NCBI GenBank assembly: GCA_002946415.1
Contig: NJPS01000013.1
Coordinates: 1,240,001 to 1,304,000, forward strand
DNA from: Rutstroemia sp. NJR-2017a BVV2
Lineage: Eukaryota > Ascomycota > Leotiomycetes > Helotiales > Rutstroemiaceae
DNA: 64,000 nucleotides
Direction of reading: 5' to 3'
The stretch's first letter is position 1; each line of letters begins with the position of its first letter. The notes under the pieces are model-generated. The model searched no databases and had not been told where the DNA came from. It saw nothing but the letters and a program-made list of their open reading frames with translations. The translations under genes were made by a program, and so were the position numbers. Shown here piece after piece: positions 24,030 to 35,438 of this stretch.

Positions 24030-25429
24030 ATGTCTCCAACCAGAACTGACAATGTTTCATCAACTTTCCAGATCGTGCCAATCTCGTACGGTCCAGAGAA
24101 GAAGTGCAATGTAGGAGACAATAAATCCAATCGCTCCATAATGCTGATACTTGCTGCAGTTTGGTGCTACTGTTGAAGGCCTAGATCTTAATAATGTCTC
24201 TGGTAAGAACCCATGAAATATCCTAGTCGAGCACAAACTCCCCTAACAAATCTCAGATGATGATCTATCGGTACTGCAAAAAGCAATTTGGACGCACAAA
24301 TTTCTTATTATCAAAGATCAGAGACCTCTCCTTCCCAAAAAGAACTGGGAACTGATGACCCGTCTTGACCCTGAAGCACCTATCCTCAGTCAGATGGATT
24401 TTGCCAAATGCTTCCATCCCAAGGGCGAAGGGATTTTAGTAAGTTCGAGTAGCTTTGTTCCCCCAGTGTGATTTGTCTGACATACAGCAGAAAAAGATTA
24501 CTCTCACATTGCTACCAGGTGCTGAGGATGTCCACCTCATGGGTAAAGGGTATCAAGGCGAGGATCACTACGGCGTCAAGAACGCCACCCTCAATGAGGC
24601 GTTCTCAAGTGCGTTCCATTCCACGCCGCTCTCAGAGGAAGACTTCGAGAATGGCAAAACTCGATTTCAATCTTGGCATATGGACGGCCCTGGATATCGA
24701 ATTGACCCTCCGTGGTTTTCTTCATTCCGTACAATCAAGCTCCCCAGCGGCCCGGATCAAACAATCAACTGGGATGACGGATCTGGACTGAGCATGAAAG
24801 CCAAACCAGGACGCACTGCTTTCTTCAGTACTGCGCAGTTGTACAACTTACTCTCGGATGAAGAGAAAACTATGGCAGATCATAGCTGGGTGGAGTACAT
24901 GCACCATCCATACGAGTGGGTTCGAGATTGTCATGGAAATCCAAATGGGTTGAGTGTTGCCTGCGAGGGGAGGGAAACCTCGGAGAAGGAAATGGAAACT
25001 TTCGAAAGGGACCCCTCGTGGACAAAGAAGGTATGCACTTTAATGAGATCTGACTATGGCGAGTCTAATCGTATTTAGTACCCGATGGTATGGGTCAATC
25101 CTGTGACGAGGGAAAAGTCGTTCCAGATACAACCAAACATCGTGAGGAAGATATTCGTCAGGAACAATGCTACTGATACCCCAAAGGTCATTGATGACTT
25201 GACCGAAGTCAGAGCATTCTTGAATGACATCCAATTAAGGATTCTCAAGCCGGAATATATCACCATTGAACCGCAGCAGGAAGGTGACCTGCTTTTATGG
25301 GATAACTATGGAATGATGCATTCAAGAATTGATTATCCCATCAAGTATGGAACCAGGACCGCCCATCAATGCTGGCTTGGTGCAAGCCGTGGTCCTGTTG
25401 GTCCAGTACCTCTTCCTATCGATGCATGA
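24030..25429 (+). CDS. Fe(II)/2-oxoglutarate dioxygenase, TauD/TfdA type
   Basis: Cytosolic non-haem iron oxygenase that couples 2-oxoglutarate decarboxylation to hydroxylation or desaturation. Five exons (24030-24110, 24160-24202, 24257-24438, 24488-25030, 25079-25429) give 399 aa. The start is the first in-frame ATG; open sequence upstream to 23976 lacks an ATG. Seen: FGATVEGLDLNNVS near the N-terminus (typical of fungal TauD proteins), iron ligands HMD (H166, D168 in QSWHMDGPGYR), distal H364 in WDNYGMMHSR, and a 2OG-binding Arg (about 376, GTRTAHQCW). Related dioxygenases set the aglycone pattern in the fusicoccin and brassicicene pathways (established knowledge), so a late oxidation of the diterpene core is likely (inference). 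It lies downstream of P450-B on the same strand. Confidence 0.92.
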
Positions 25430-26033
25430 GAGCGATTCCGCTGATTAACGACGTTTTTTGCGTCACATCAGGGATTTTGGATAGCATTAGATAGTTCAGG
25501 ACAGATGTAGAGTTTTCAATTGAAGAACTTACTTCTATGATCCATAATTTTTAAAATGAGATGGCTTTTTTGAGCTAAATAATTCTCTGTCGAAATTTGA
25601 AAAGCCGTTTTTGTTAGAATTCTAACTAGCTGAAAAGCGAGACTGCCATTCAACGGCACCAGTACTGCGCTTGTTGTGTTATTGAAGTGATCACAATGAG
25701 TGCTTATCATAGCAAATGCCACACATCGGTTACAGAATGAAAATTCAAGAAGCCTCAAACAGAAGGCTCGAAAATAATAAGGATAGTCGGATGGTTGTCT
25801 TCTAAAATGACTGTCATGACAGGGCCTATGAGATTCTGAGCTGAGGATGCATATGATTTGTCTATTTGGAGAGCTAAAACACTGAGAAAAGAAGATGGTC
25901 TATATCCTCAAAAAATGGTTATATTGCGAAATAATGATCGGCCTAGAATAGCCTGTAGTTACATCTTATGCCATCGGAATCGGAGTACTTCCGAACGTCC
26001 TCATTTTCACTGGAACCCAATTCCCGCTTGTAA
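25430..26033. other. Convergent intergenic spacer
   Basis: Shared 3' flank of the convergent dioxygenase and P450-C genes. No gene was recognised. Confidence 0.5.
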
Positions 26034-27913
26034 TCAAGTTAAACTAACACCAGTTTCTTCCACCCTTCTTCGCACCAAAATCTCAGCCATCATGTCTGTC
26101 ACACTATCAAACCCATTGCGGAAAATCTTGGCCTCGTATCCATCCGGCAATTTCCAATCATACTTGAGAATAATGTGAGCAAGCAATATCTTCAGCTCAA
26201 GAGTAACGTAAACACGTCCTGGGCATGCATGTTTTCCAAATCCGAAGCCTGTATGGTCCACGCTCACGTTCGAGAAATTGCTGAGCTTTGCGTATTCGGG
26301 GTTCTCAGCACGTTTAATGAATCTATACGCATCGAATATGTCTGGATCAGGATAAACGACTGGATCCCTCATGTTATTAGCTGAAACAACAACGTAGGCT
26401 CCTTTGGGAATCTGCAAGTTTTTATCTAGCTTGATATTATCCATAGCAACACGTTTATTAAACACTGATACAACTAAGTTAGAGGACTAGTTCTTTAGAT
26501 TCGGGATTGATTTACCTTGACTAATTGGCTTGAGGCGCTGCGACTCTTTCATCACGCTGTCCATGAGTCTCATCTCGCCGAAAGATGACTGTTGCCAGCC
26601 ACTTTTTCCCAATACATCAACTAATTCTGCCCTTAGGGCTTCGACAATATCAGGATGCTTCGCCAAGTCAAGAAGGACTTGACATAACAAATCAGTAGTG
26701 GCATGAATAGAGGCTACTGTGAACGTCATCTGGGCGACCGTCGGGTCATAGGGCTGCCCTTTAGCGAGCTCCTCAAACCAAGTCAATGCATCAGATGGAG
26801 CTTCTTTCCCAGCAGCGAGCTCTCGGGCTCTCTTCTGGTGAGTTGGCCTGAGTATTTTACGTGCTTCATTCAAGAGAGCACGGGTCTGTTTCACTTGAGG
26901 ATGGAACCAGTGAACGATGGGGAGGAGAGCCCTGGGCCACTTTCGTAAGGCGTTGACGGCCCCAAGCGCCACGATGGTATACTGAGTATTTATCTCGACC
27001 CATCTCTGATTACGACAGAGCTCTGTACCAAGGAATGCACGGATAGACGCCTGGGCAATCAATGGCAATGCAGTCTGGTATAAATGCACCTTATGAAAGT
27101 CTTGCACTCTGTCAGCCCTGTGATATGAAGTATGTCAATACAAACCTTACCCTTCTCATCAGTCCAGCTCCTCTTCAGGACTTCTGAAGCTTCAATGGAA
27201 ACAAATTCGGACATCTTTGCTACATGCGTTGTGACAGAAGATTAGCTTTTATGCCCTCTTCAACTGGACTGGCATCGGAAGCTCCTTACGTAGCGCACGA
27301 TTCAATCGCGAAGTTATAACATTGTGCATCAGTTTTCGATGGGTGCCCGCAAATGCAAATGGCTCGAACCCCGGAATGGATCCCATGAGTTCCTGTAAGC
27401 GTTCATCATGCATTAGCCTCCGTCAATCACGTGGAACATGAAAGCTTCTGCAAGTTGGAAGGAAGAGGAAGTAAATGCGTACAGTCTCTGTATACTTGCC
27501 AGCCGACAGTCGTTCTTCGGATCTAATAACCTCAGCGAAGTGAGGAGATAGGACGATAACCTCTTCGAAATCAGTGCGGAGACGGAAACCGTTCTTGTTC
27601 TAAACAGGAATCAGGATTTCAAATTCTTGATCTAGGCATCTAAATCCGTGATATTACTAACCATGGAGAATCCTCGTTTGACTAGAGTTGCACAGTCAGT
27701 GATGAAGGCAGTGCGTGCTTTAGCAGAGAAAATCCCGAGTAAGCCTTGATCGCCTGATGCGTTTGGAAACGACGTTATCTTGCGCCGGTATGAGGCGGAA
27801 TTTGCTGTCATCCATATCGAGTATGCCACTGCCGCAGTAAAAATGATGCTTAGGACTGTCTGGCTGCGATGAATCTCATGAAGACGATCTATGAATCTCT
27901 GGAAATCCCACAT
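26034..27913 (-). CDS. Cytochrome P450 C (CYP68/ent-kaurene-oxidase-like group)
   Basis: ER-anchored monooxygenase. Six exons (27913-27662, 27599-27483, 27392-27290, 27219-27151, 27106-26516, 26473-26034) give 523 aa. Seen: the N-terminal anchor (TVLSIIFTAAVAYSIWM), LSAGKYTETE plus a GSIPGFEPFAF segment typical of the gibberellin-type fungal P450s, FLGTELCRNQRW, an I-helix ASIHATTDLL in place of the usual AGxxT, KESQRLKP (ExxR), and the haem loop FGFGKHACPGR (Cys about 461) with His before the Cys as in that group. The intron at 27150-27107 is 44 nt and its acceptor was chosen to keep frame; the 26515-26474 intron is only 42 nt. This group commonly oxidises terpenoid scaffolds, which fits the cluster. 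It is divergent from the small methyltransferase gene. Confidence 0.92.
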
Positions 27914-28226
27914 TGTGGCGAGTGGTAGTCGTAGACTCGTACAGGTTAATCGAAAGAGAAACTGGATTGACCTGAGGAGATGCTGTGATTAACGAGATGG
28001 AGATAACACCTTACAAGATCTCGTGTGACAAGGGGGATACACTCGACACCATGTCTTGAAATGTCCTTCGAGACACTTGGTGAGATCTTCAGCAACTAAT
28101 CAACCTAAACGTGCCTTCTGTACTCGTAATGGGAAATCTTATTTCCCCTGCCCAAATCTTGCAGTGAAACAAACTTGCAGAAATAGTATACAACCGATAA
28201 CCTTGGCATTTCTCAGGTTTCCTTTC

Positions 28227-28312
28227 TACTATACCTACCCATTAATAAATGTTAAATTCAGCGGTGGCAGGACGCACAAAAATTTACCCTTTATCATGGG
28301 GGGGGGATAGTA
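28227..28312. repeat. Fold-back repeat (MITE family A), copy 5
   Basis: Left arm TACTATACCTACCCATTAAT then AAATGTTAAATTC; the right arm on the reverse strand is TACTATCCCCCCCCATGATA then AAGGGTAAATTTT. The core contains GGACGCACAAA, shared with copy 6. Confidence 0.8.
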
Positions 28313-28393
28313 TAGACTTTTTCTGGCGACCCTTGTGCAGTACTACACAATTTACAGAGATCTGGGATTGAATCACCGCGGGAATGAACTCTT

Positions 28394-28479
28394 CACTCTA
28401 TCCCCAGCCCATAAAAAATGTTAAATTTGTAGTGTCAAGACGCACGAAAGATCTAACGTTTGTTCATGCGGACGGTACT
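28394..28479. repeat. Fold-back repeat (MITE family A), copy 6
   Basis: Left arm ACTCTATCCCCAGCCCATAA then AAAATGTTAAATTTG; the right arm on the reverse strand is GTACCGTCCGCATGAACAAA then CGTTAGATCTTTCG. The core AGACGCACGAAAG resembles copy 5, only about 80 bases away. Confidence 0.75.
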
Positions 28480-29039
28480 TGGTTAAAAGGGGTACGGTGG
28501 GGAGGTAAAGTGAAAGTTCTAGCAAGGGAATCCCTAGGAAGTTATATAGTTCGATTCAATAAAGTATAAAATTCCTTCGTACTTCGTTCGGTTTATTTTC
28601 ATAAATTAGACGAAAGGGCGTACACGATCCCCTGCTAAGGCTTTATCTCCCCCTGCTAGTGCTTCTACTTTACTTAAGTTAACCGTAAAGCGGTTTAAGC
28701 CACAATCGTGTCAAAGTTTCCTTTGTGCGACTTGGTGGCTTCGGCAGAGGGCATGTTTGATACAGCCACTCTGAGTTTTGACCGGGGTAGCTCCATGAAA
28801 TGCAAGATAGGAAAGATCGGTGAAGATGAGAATCGCTGAATTATCTGTAAGTGCATAACATGTTCCGAAAGGGAGGCTACTTTCCTTAGTCGTGTATTCC
28901 AGTGCCATAGGAAATCGGGTGTGATTATGCGGACCAGCAAATAGCGAGAATAAAAGATATTCTGTTACCCAGCTCTAAGCACCAGTTACACCACACGTCC
29001 TCCTACTAAAACGACGAGTTTTCTCCCCGACCTGTCGGC

Positions 29040-29046
29040 TATAAAA
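29040..29046 (+). promoter_or_regulatory. TATA box of the small methyltransferase gene
   Basis: TATAAAA 49 bases upstream of the first ATG at 29095. This spacing makes the first or second ATG the likely start. Confidence 0.5.
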
Positions 29047-29094
29047 CACTAAAGACCTCACCTCCAAACATCTTGAAGTCCAAGCAAGCTGTCC

Positions 29095-29793
29095 ATGAAG
29101 GATCTAGCCTTTCGATCTTTCACAATGACTGCAATGAACACACCCGCCGCGATGGACCAAAGTGTCTACAAGCAGCCACTTGATTTTATCGACATCTATC
29201 ACCAAAATATCTTTGGGGGTGTAGAGTCACGTTCTGGCAACGGATCAACATTGGTGCAGACTGCTGTTATCCGAGACGAAATTCCTCTACTATTCAAAGC
29301 GCTAAACATCAAGTCCGTCCTCGATGCTCCATGCGGCGACTTTAACTGGATGAAAGAGATTGTGAAGCAGTACCCAAACGTCCAGTATACTGGTCTTGAT
29401 ATTGTCCCCGACCTCATCGAAACAAACACAGAATCATATGCCTCCAACACAGTCAATTTTCGAATCGGGAACATTGTGACGGATGATTTGCCCAAGGCAG
29501 ACATCATTATCTGCCGCGACTGCTTGGTACACATGCCCATTGAGCACGCACTCAAGGCCGTGGAAAGTTTCCGTAAGAGTGGTGCCAAGTATCTGCTGTG
29601 CACTACTTTCACGGGGAGAGAGAAAAATGAAGAGCAATTCATTCGTGGATTATGGAGGGCATTGAATATGGAGAAGCAACCATTTGATCTGGGTCCTGCC
29701 CGTAAACTCATCAATGAAAACTGTACGGAGGCTGGGGATTTTCTTGCCGATAAGTGCTTAGGGTTGTGGGATCTCCAGGAGACAGCTTGTTAG
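29095..29793 (+). CDS. Class I SAM-dependent methyltransferase, small
   Basis: Single exon, 232 aa. Rossmann-fold methyltransferase with SAM motif I VLDAPCGDFNWM (residues 75-86), the acidic end of strand 2 in YTGLDIVPDLIE, and motif III/IV region ADIIICRDCLVHM. It has no OMT-family-2 dimerisation domain, so it differs from the three larger OMTs in the window. It most resembles the small methyltransferases with a DAPCGD motif that act on sugars or secondary metabolites. In a fusicoccane-type pathway it could methylate either the aglycone hydroxymethyl or the sugar (inference). Alternative ATGs at codons 11, 14 and 20 are possible; the first fits the TATA spacing. Neighbours are P450-C (divergent) and P450-D (same strand, about 740 bases downstream). 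Confidence 0.88.
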   Translation: MKDLAFRSFTMTAMNTPAAMDQSVYKQPLDFIDIYHQNIFGGVESRSGNGSTLVQTAVIRDEIPLLFKALNIKSVLDAPCGDFNWMKEIVKQYPNVQYTGLDIVPDLIETNTESYASNTVNFRIGNIVTDDLPKADIIICRDCLVHMPIEHALKAVESFRKSGAKYLLCTTFTGREKNEEQFIRGLWRALNMEKQPFDLGPARKLINENCTEAGDFLADKCLGLWDLQETAC

Positions 29794-30537
29794 ACAAGAA
29801 TTTATTTATATCATATGCTTGGAAAGTTGGATATTGTTCTATCTATGTTTTACGGAATACCTTTGTTCTGAAGATTGAGTATTTCAATTTCTAACTTAAA
29901 CTCTACAAGTAGTTCCAGTTTTTAACTCTCCATACTTCAAGCTCTCAAACTTTTATCTCCGAACGTATCGATATAAATAACGTTCTAGTGCTAATATACT
30001 GCAAATAAACTTGCGGGGATGGCCACGTCATGTTATACCCTGCCGAATCCCCTGGACACCCGGAACCCCCTGACCTCAGAGATCTCCCTCCGGAGCTAAT
30101 ATTTAAGGTTTGCCATGATTGCGGGCACATCCTTCGCCGTTCAAGATTTACGAAGCTGCCCCATGAACAAAGGTTAAACTTTTTTACGTCCACATACCGC
30201 AAAGTTACAATTACCTCGAAATCCAATATAAACGTGGAATTACTTTCCGCTAATTGGACCCATAAATGGCTGTTGGCAACGGCAGGTCGATTCTGCCCGT
30301 GGGGCCAGTTAATTGTAACTTACTTGCGGAAGGTACGTAGCATCACGAAGCATTCGTGAAGTGAGAGGGTAAAGCTCATCCCCCCGCAAGTTCATCGAGC
30401 CCTCCAAATCATTGGAATATCGTCGATTCCGATTTTTTCTTCCGCGGTCCAAGTCCAACGAAAACCCTCCCTGATTTCCCTGTTTCAATAAACCTCTCAT
30501 TTACGTTGACGGGCAATCTGTCCCCATCCGCTGCCTC
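29794..30537. other. Intergenic, 5' flank of P450-D
   Basis: It contains a single arm of the fold-back repeat at 30156-30205. No gene was recognised. Confidence 0.45.
30156..30205. repeat. Fold-back repeat (MITE family A), copy 7, solitary arm
   Basis: GCCCCATGAACAAAGGTTAA followed by ACTTTTTTACG matches the left arm; no clear right arm remains. It is likely a truncated copy. Confidence 0.55.
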
Positions 30538-32517
30538 ATGATGTGGATTTTCTATGCACCAGTTGCTCTTATTATCTATGTCTTCTTCAGCTCTATAAGA
30601 TCATTTATCAAGAACTATGCTGCCGCAAAAAAGACGGGCCTCCCGATCGTCATTAGTCCAGTCCAGCGTTTGAACATACCATGGATTCTCGCTCAGCAGA
30701 GTCTTGCACCTGTGTTAGCGCAGTTGCCTTTTGGTTTGGGCTCCTTCACAAGATACAGTACGCTCGCCTACTGGTTTCAAGACAAATACCGTTTACACGA
30801 GCAAGTCGGGAAAACGTTTATGTATGTTTCGCCGGGTATGAACGAGCTACACAGTGCGGATCCATTGGTAAATAGACAGATCTTCGCGAGGAAACGGGAT
30901 TTCGAAAAATCAGAAGAAATCTTGAGTGAGTCCTTATCTTTCCGGAAAGAATGCAGTCAATTGATGATTTTCAGAGGCCACCAAGATCTATGGGGATAGT
31001 GTTGTAACGGTAAGTACAAAAACTTGCTCTCGGCCATTATGAGAGAGCTACTTGAAGGCCCCAACAATGCAACATACATCTTTCTGACTTTTCTGCCTTT
31101 CTGATAGGTAACTGGGCCAGATTGGCAACGTCATCGCCGCATTACGACATCCCCATTTAATGAGCGAAATAATAAGCTAGTCTGGGATGAATCCATTCGT
31201 CAAACACAACAAGTAATGGCCTACTGGAGCAAGTATGGAACGGCAGGTTTCAACACCACCACGCACGATTGGACAATAATTACACTCAATATACTTGCCA
31301 CTGCCGCATTCGGCGAATCATGGGATTTCCTGGGTATAGAAGAGCATAAGCCTGAAGCCATCGACCAAAGGCAGACCAAAACTGTTTCCAATATAGAAAT
31401 GTCTTCCCGCGAGTCGATTGCCATCTTGGCATCTAGCGTACGGTTGCTCACTCTCACCCCACGCTGGTTCTTCTCTGTTCCGTCCTCATTCATGCCTACT
31501 AAGAGCTTGCAACAGTTTGTTGCTGCTCATACGCAATTTGAGCAGTGTATGAAAGAAATGGTTGCCAAGAAGAGGGCGGAGATTACTTCTGGTGAAGTCA
31601 TTAATGATGCCACATTTCTCAGTACATTGATACTAAAATCGACAGAAGCACAGCAAGAAAAGCTATCACTAGGGCCCAGTGGTGGGGGATTGTCAGAGGA
31701 TGAAATATACGGCAATCTTTTTTTCTACCATATCGCAGGCCATGAAACCACTGCAGGTGTTCTTGGATATGCTGTGTATCTCCTTGCTGCTTTCCCTAAA
31801 TGGCAGCATTGGGTTCACGAAGAAACTGACGCTATTTACAAGCACCATATTGATGTCGACAAAATGGACTACAAGGAGACATCGCCCAAGTTGAAGCGCT
31901 GTCTTGCAGTTATGGTATGTTATCCTCGTCAGGGATCCAAATAATTCGTATTGACATAGCATGCACAGCTGGAGGTTCTCCGTCTCTATGGACCTACTCA
32001 ATTCGTCGTAAAGTCCACCATTGGCCCTCACGGCCAGGACCTGGAAGTTGAAGGGAAGACATGTAGCATCCCTCCCAACACGCTGGTCATGCCGAACGGC
32101 ATTGCCTCACAAACCCTACCAGAGTACTGGGGTGAAGATACCCTGGAATGGAAGCCGGATCGTTGGATCAAATCAACGACTGGCAAAGATGACGACTTTG
32201 GTCTGAAAGCCTATGGTGGAGTATCAGACGAGAGTGTCCTGCCACCAGTGAAGGCAGAGGAGACATTTCTGCCTTGGTCTGGTGGAGGACGTGTGTGTCC
32301 GGGGAAGAGATTTTCGCAGGTGGAGTTCGTTGCTATTATTTCAGTCCTGCTAAATAGTTACAATATCGAGATTGTGCCGAGGGAGGGAGAGAGTGAGCCG
32401 GAGGCGCGAGAACGATGCTTTGCTGTCGTTAATAATAGTGCATCGGAGCTCACTTTGCAAATGAACAATCCTACGTCCATTCGGCTCAGGTTAGTTGCGC
32501 GAAATTACGGTAGCTAG
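30538..32517 (+). CDS. Cytochrome P450 D (long form, 592 aa)
   Basis: ER-anchored monooxygenase. Four exons (30538-30925, 30975-31009, 31108-31914, 31969-32517) give 592 aa, longer than the other three P450s in the window. Two consecutive ATGs at the start are equivalent. Seen: the N-terminal anchor (IFYAPVALIIYVFFSSI), VTGPDWQRHRRITTSPFNER (C-helix WxxxR), the I-helix FFYHIAGHETTAGVLGYAVY (AGxET), LEVLRLYG (ExxR), and the haem loop LPWSGGGRVCPGKRFSQ with Cys about 520. The FNERNNKLVWDES region resembles a group of fungal P450s with broad substrates. It ends head-on to the DMATS-type prenyltransferase gene. Its substrate is unknown; a late-stage oxidation, possibly of the attached prenyl or sugar, is only a guess. 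Confidence 0.92.
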
Positions 32518-32809
32518 TTGTATATTTGTACCTAGACATGAATAGAGTAAAAATTCTACCTAGACATTTTCAAATGCATAGGAGTCGTGCTAATGAGCTC
32601 AGTATCCATAAAGAAACATTTAATTACCATATCACGAGTTCTCAGTAACTGGTCAAAAGTTTGAATTTGCTGAGGAATTTCACATCAAAGATAGTCTATT
32701 GTTTCTCTAATTGGAGGTCTAGTAATGCCATCTTACTAGACATACGCTGGGAAAAATTATACAAGAAAACTTTCGCCACCGTTGTAAGCGCTTCCATTGT
32801 ATATGAAAA

Positions 32810-34081
32810 TCAACCTTGCCTTGAAGCACACACCGACTTACCATTCACGGCATAATACACGGTCATATAGGCGCCCGTCTTCTGCGAGTAAGCGAACGAG
32901 ACATTACTATGCAAAGAAGGTGGTCCATCAAGTTCGGCTCCCGGAAAGCACGCTTTCAACTTCGCCAGGTAATTGTCCGCCGCGGCGTTCCAGCCCAGCT
33001 TCCTGAATACAGAAGACAGATTCTGAGCAATCTGGCCGTCACTGGCTCCATATTGCCACAAAGGCACGTAGGTCTTAACTTCTGGAAATTGGCAGCCAGT
33101 TAGCATTTCGAAGCTGAACATGATGCTGCCAAGAAAAGAGCTTGAGAGCCGCATAGGCTTATTGAAGCCATTGTCGTCTTGCGGTTCTTGCTCATCTAAA
33201 AGCAGATGGTAGATTGAGTGGAAGATCTTGAGCCCTTGCAGACGAGTCTCGTCCTGTGCCTGACCACCAAATGTGCAGACATGGTGCACCGTGTTCCAGC
33301 TATTCATCGTCCGCATATGAGCGTACACCTTGATACGTGCTTTGGATGGCTGTGCACAGTCGATGCCAATCATATCAATTGCCATGGTATCTGGACATCC
33401 TTCGAAATAGTCGTCCAGCATGTCGACAGTGGGCGACAAATCGACGCCATAAGGATCGAGACTTCGAATGGTCTTCCATGTAAGAAACTCGGGACTTTCG
33501 CCAGTTGCAAGACTCTTAGCCATCGGGAGGAAGTAGGCCTTCATTTTTCTTCTGTCACCGTCCAAATCAAAAGCAATGTTGAACGTCAGAGCGTGGTCAA
33601 GAGGGAATGGTAGTTCATGCTCCTTGGCTTTGACTCTTGCAATCTCTGCTGAACCTATCGGGAAGAAAGCTTCTATGAACTGTTTGGGCCATTGTAGGTC
33701 GACTGCAACGGCTTGATTTTCCATTTGGGCAAGCACTGCGCGTACTCTTGCCTGACCGAAAGGGTCTGCATCTGTGCGTGCCCCGACAGTTGCGCTGAGC
33801 GGCTCGAACTGAAAGCGCACAATGGGCTTGCTGGCTGCGGAAAAGTTGAGGCTTGCTTCGACTGGCGAAGCGACATCTAGAGGCGATGCGTCTGAGGTTA
33901 TCTGACTTGATGGCTGGGGACCGAGCAAAGGAGTGACACTTTGGGCAAAGAACTTGAGGTTGTTATCTTTCTCGACAGGTGTGTAAGTGCCTGCGTGGTC
34001 CATAAGACCTGAGATTGCTGGCTTGCATATCTTCCACCAAAATATTTCGTCAGAACTAAGCGGGATCTTCAATTCAGACAT
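32810..34081 (-). CDS. DMATS-type (ABBA) prenyltransferase
   Basis: Soluble aromatic-prenyltransferase fold enzyme that transfers a dimethylallyl (C5) group. The 423-aa open frame starts at MSELKIPLSSDEIFWW. Seen: the N-terminal WWKICKPAISGLMDHAG block, the diphosphate-binding strands FQFEPLSATVG and AYFLPMAKSLATG, KARIKVYAHM, and GAYMTVYYAVNG at the end, in the usual order and of family length (420-460 aa). The 3' end is uncertain: a good donor (GTAAGT) at 32841 could splice to a short last exon ending at 32696 instead of reading to 32810. In the fusicoccin pathway a DMATS homologue prenylates the glucose oxygen rather than an indole (established knowledge). With no NRPS or tryptophan-derived pathway here, the same role is inferred. 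It is divergent from the AsaB-like gene. Confidence 0.9.
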   Translation of the reverse strand: MSELKIPLSSDEIFWWKICKPAISGLMDHAGTYTPVEKDNNLKFFAQSVTPLLGPQPSSQITSDASPLDVASPVEASLNFSAASKPIVRFQFEPLSATVGARTDADPFGQARVRAVLAQMENQAVAVDLQWPKQFIEAFFPIGSAEIARVKAKEHELPFPLDHALTFNIAFDLDGDRRKMKAYFLPMAKSLATGESPEFLTWKTIRSLDPYGVDLSPTVDMLDDYFEGCPDTMAIDMIGIDCAQPSKARIKVYAHMRTMNSWNTVHHVCTFGGQAQDETRLQGLKIFHSIYHLLLDEQEPQDDNGFNKPMRLSSSFLGSIMFSFEMLTGCQFPEVKTYVPLWQYGASDGQIAQNLSSVFRKLGWNAAADNYLAKLKACFPGAELDGPPSLHSNVSFAYSQKTGAYMTVYYAVNGKSVCASRQG

Positions 34082-34313
34082 TTTTGGTGCGTGATAGATG
34101 TCGACGCACCGTGAAAGAAGTCTGGGACAAGTAGGTTGGAAGAGAAGAGGGTAGTCGGGGGCCTCCAGGAGTACTGGAAAGTTGTTAGGAGGATGACATC
34201 CTGGTCACGAAGGGAAGTACGGCCTACAAAGATGTGTTGGCGAACTCTCCTGTGTCACTTCAGTGGGTCTACGTAACTTACCGTGAGATGTCAGTAACTT
34301 TCAATCTGTATGA

Positions 34314-34393
34314 TACTATTCCCGTCTGAATAATGTTAAATCTGGGCGCCCAGCTTCCAAAACTTAACATCATTCGATGGAGCACCCTTGGTG
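34314..34393. repeat. Fold-back repeat (MITE family A), copy 8
   Basis: Left arm TACTATTCCCGTCTGAATAA then TGTTAAATCTGGG; the right arm on the reverse strand is GGTGCTCCATCGAATGATGT then TAAGTTTTGG. It lies about 230 bases upstream of the prenyltransferase start. Confidence 0.7.
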
Positions 34394-34837
34394 GGGTGAG
34401 GGCTGGGGGTGGGGATGGGGCGTAGGCGGGGTAGGTCACGGAGTTGAATTAAGGTTTTTGGTACCAATCTACTTGGCCGCAGATCCATTGAGATTCGTGG
34501 TAGTAGCGAAAAGCAGGCTATTCCCCCTTCCCTGAATCTAACGCTGTCAAAGATTTTCTCGCTACAAGGGCGGCTCATACAGTAGGTTCATCAGGGATAC
34601 CAAAAGTCTATTAATTTACTAGTTTAAGTAAAGCCCCCTTATCCTTGACGGAACTGTTACCCCTGATACGAAATACTTGCGGATTTACGGAGGGCTGGGA
34701 GGGAGCACACCTCCGAAACTCTAATATCAGTCGCCTAAGCTTACCCTCAACGGCTTGATCCATAGTGTAACCGAAACTTACTTCGTGCACGTATTGTAGT
34801 ACCAGCGAGAACTTTGCTAGCCGTCTGTTTTAACTAG

Positions 34838-34920
34838 GTTCTCTTCCCCCCTGAGCAAAGGTTAAATTTCTTGGCGGTTAGATTCACTAAAATCCAACCT
34901 TTGTTTAGGGGGCAGAGAGC
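34838..34920. repeat. Fold-back repeat (MITE family A), copy 9
   Basis: Left arm TTCTCTTCCCCCCTGAGCAA then AGGTTAAATTTC; the right arm on the reverse strand is GCTCTCTGCCCCCTAAACAA then AGGTTGGATTTTAG. One of the best-conserved copies. Confidence 0.85.
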
Positions 34921-35438
34921 ATTTGACTTCCCACCCATTAAAATATTATAGTATATACTAGTTACAGCTTAAGTATACAAGTTTTATTCTAGAGGAATAA
35001 ATTCAACTCCCGATTAGAAATAGAGTTGCGCAGGGTACCTTCCCTTACTAGCGCTCTGGTGATCCTTCACCCGATGGGGCCCTTGAATTGACGATGTTCA
35101 TTTCATGGCAAATACGATGCATTACCGAGGTTACAGCACGAGGAAGAAGAGTTTCCTTATCGACAAACTCTAGACAGGTAAGACTGACTGGCGTAGTTGA
35201 CGGCCAGGGTTTTGGAGATCTCTGTATCTGGAGAGGAAGATAAGCAGACGGTTTCGTAATCCGCAAACTTCATGCATAATCTAATCACAGTGCTCGGCGC
35301 AGACCAGACAACTACCTCGCCCATTCACCCTTACTCCCCTTCTGAGTACACTTTCTCGTACGCCTCAGTATCTCAACTTCGTACTCTCTAGCAAGTTCGT
35401 AGTCGTTGAGCACGCACTCAACTCAACGCAAGGAAATC

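Larger units (their letters stand above)
27914..29094. other. Divergent promoter region, P450-C / methyltransferase
   Basis: It holds two adjacent fold-back repeat copies (28227-28312, 28394-28479) and a TATA box at 29040. No gene was recognised. Confidence 0.5.
34082..35438. other. Divergent promoter region, prenyltransferase / AsaB-like gene
   Basis: It contains two fold-back repeat copies (34314-34393, 34838-34920). No gene was recognised. Confidence 0.5.

Noticed and set aside
29199..29714. 171-aa minus-strand ORF
   Set aside because: It is a shadow of the methyltransferase gene on the plus strand, which carries the SAM motifs.
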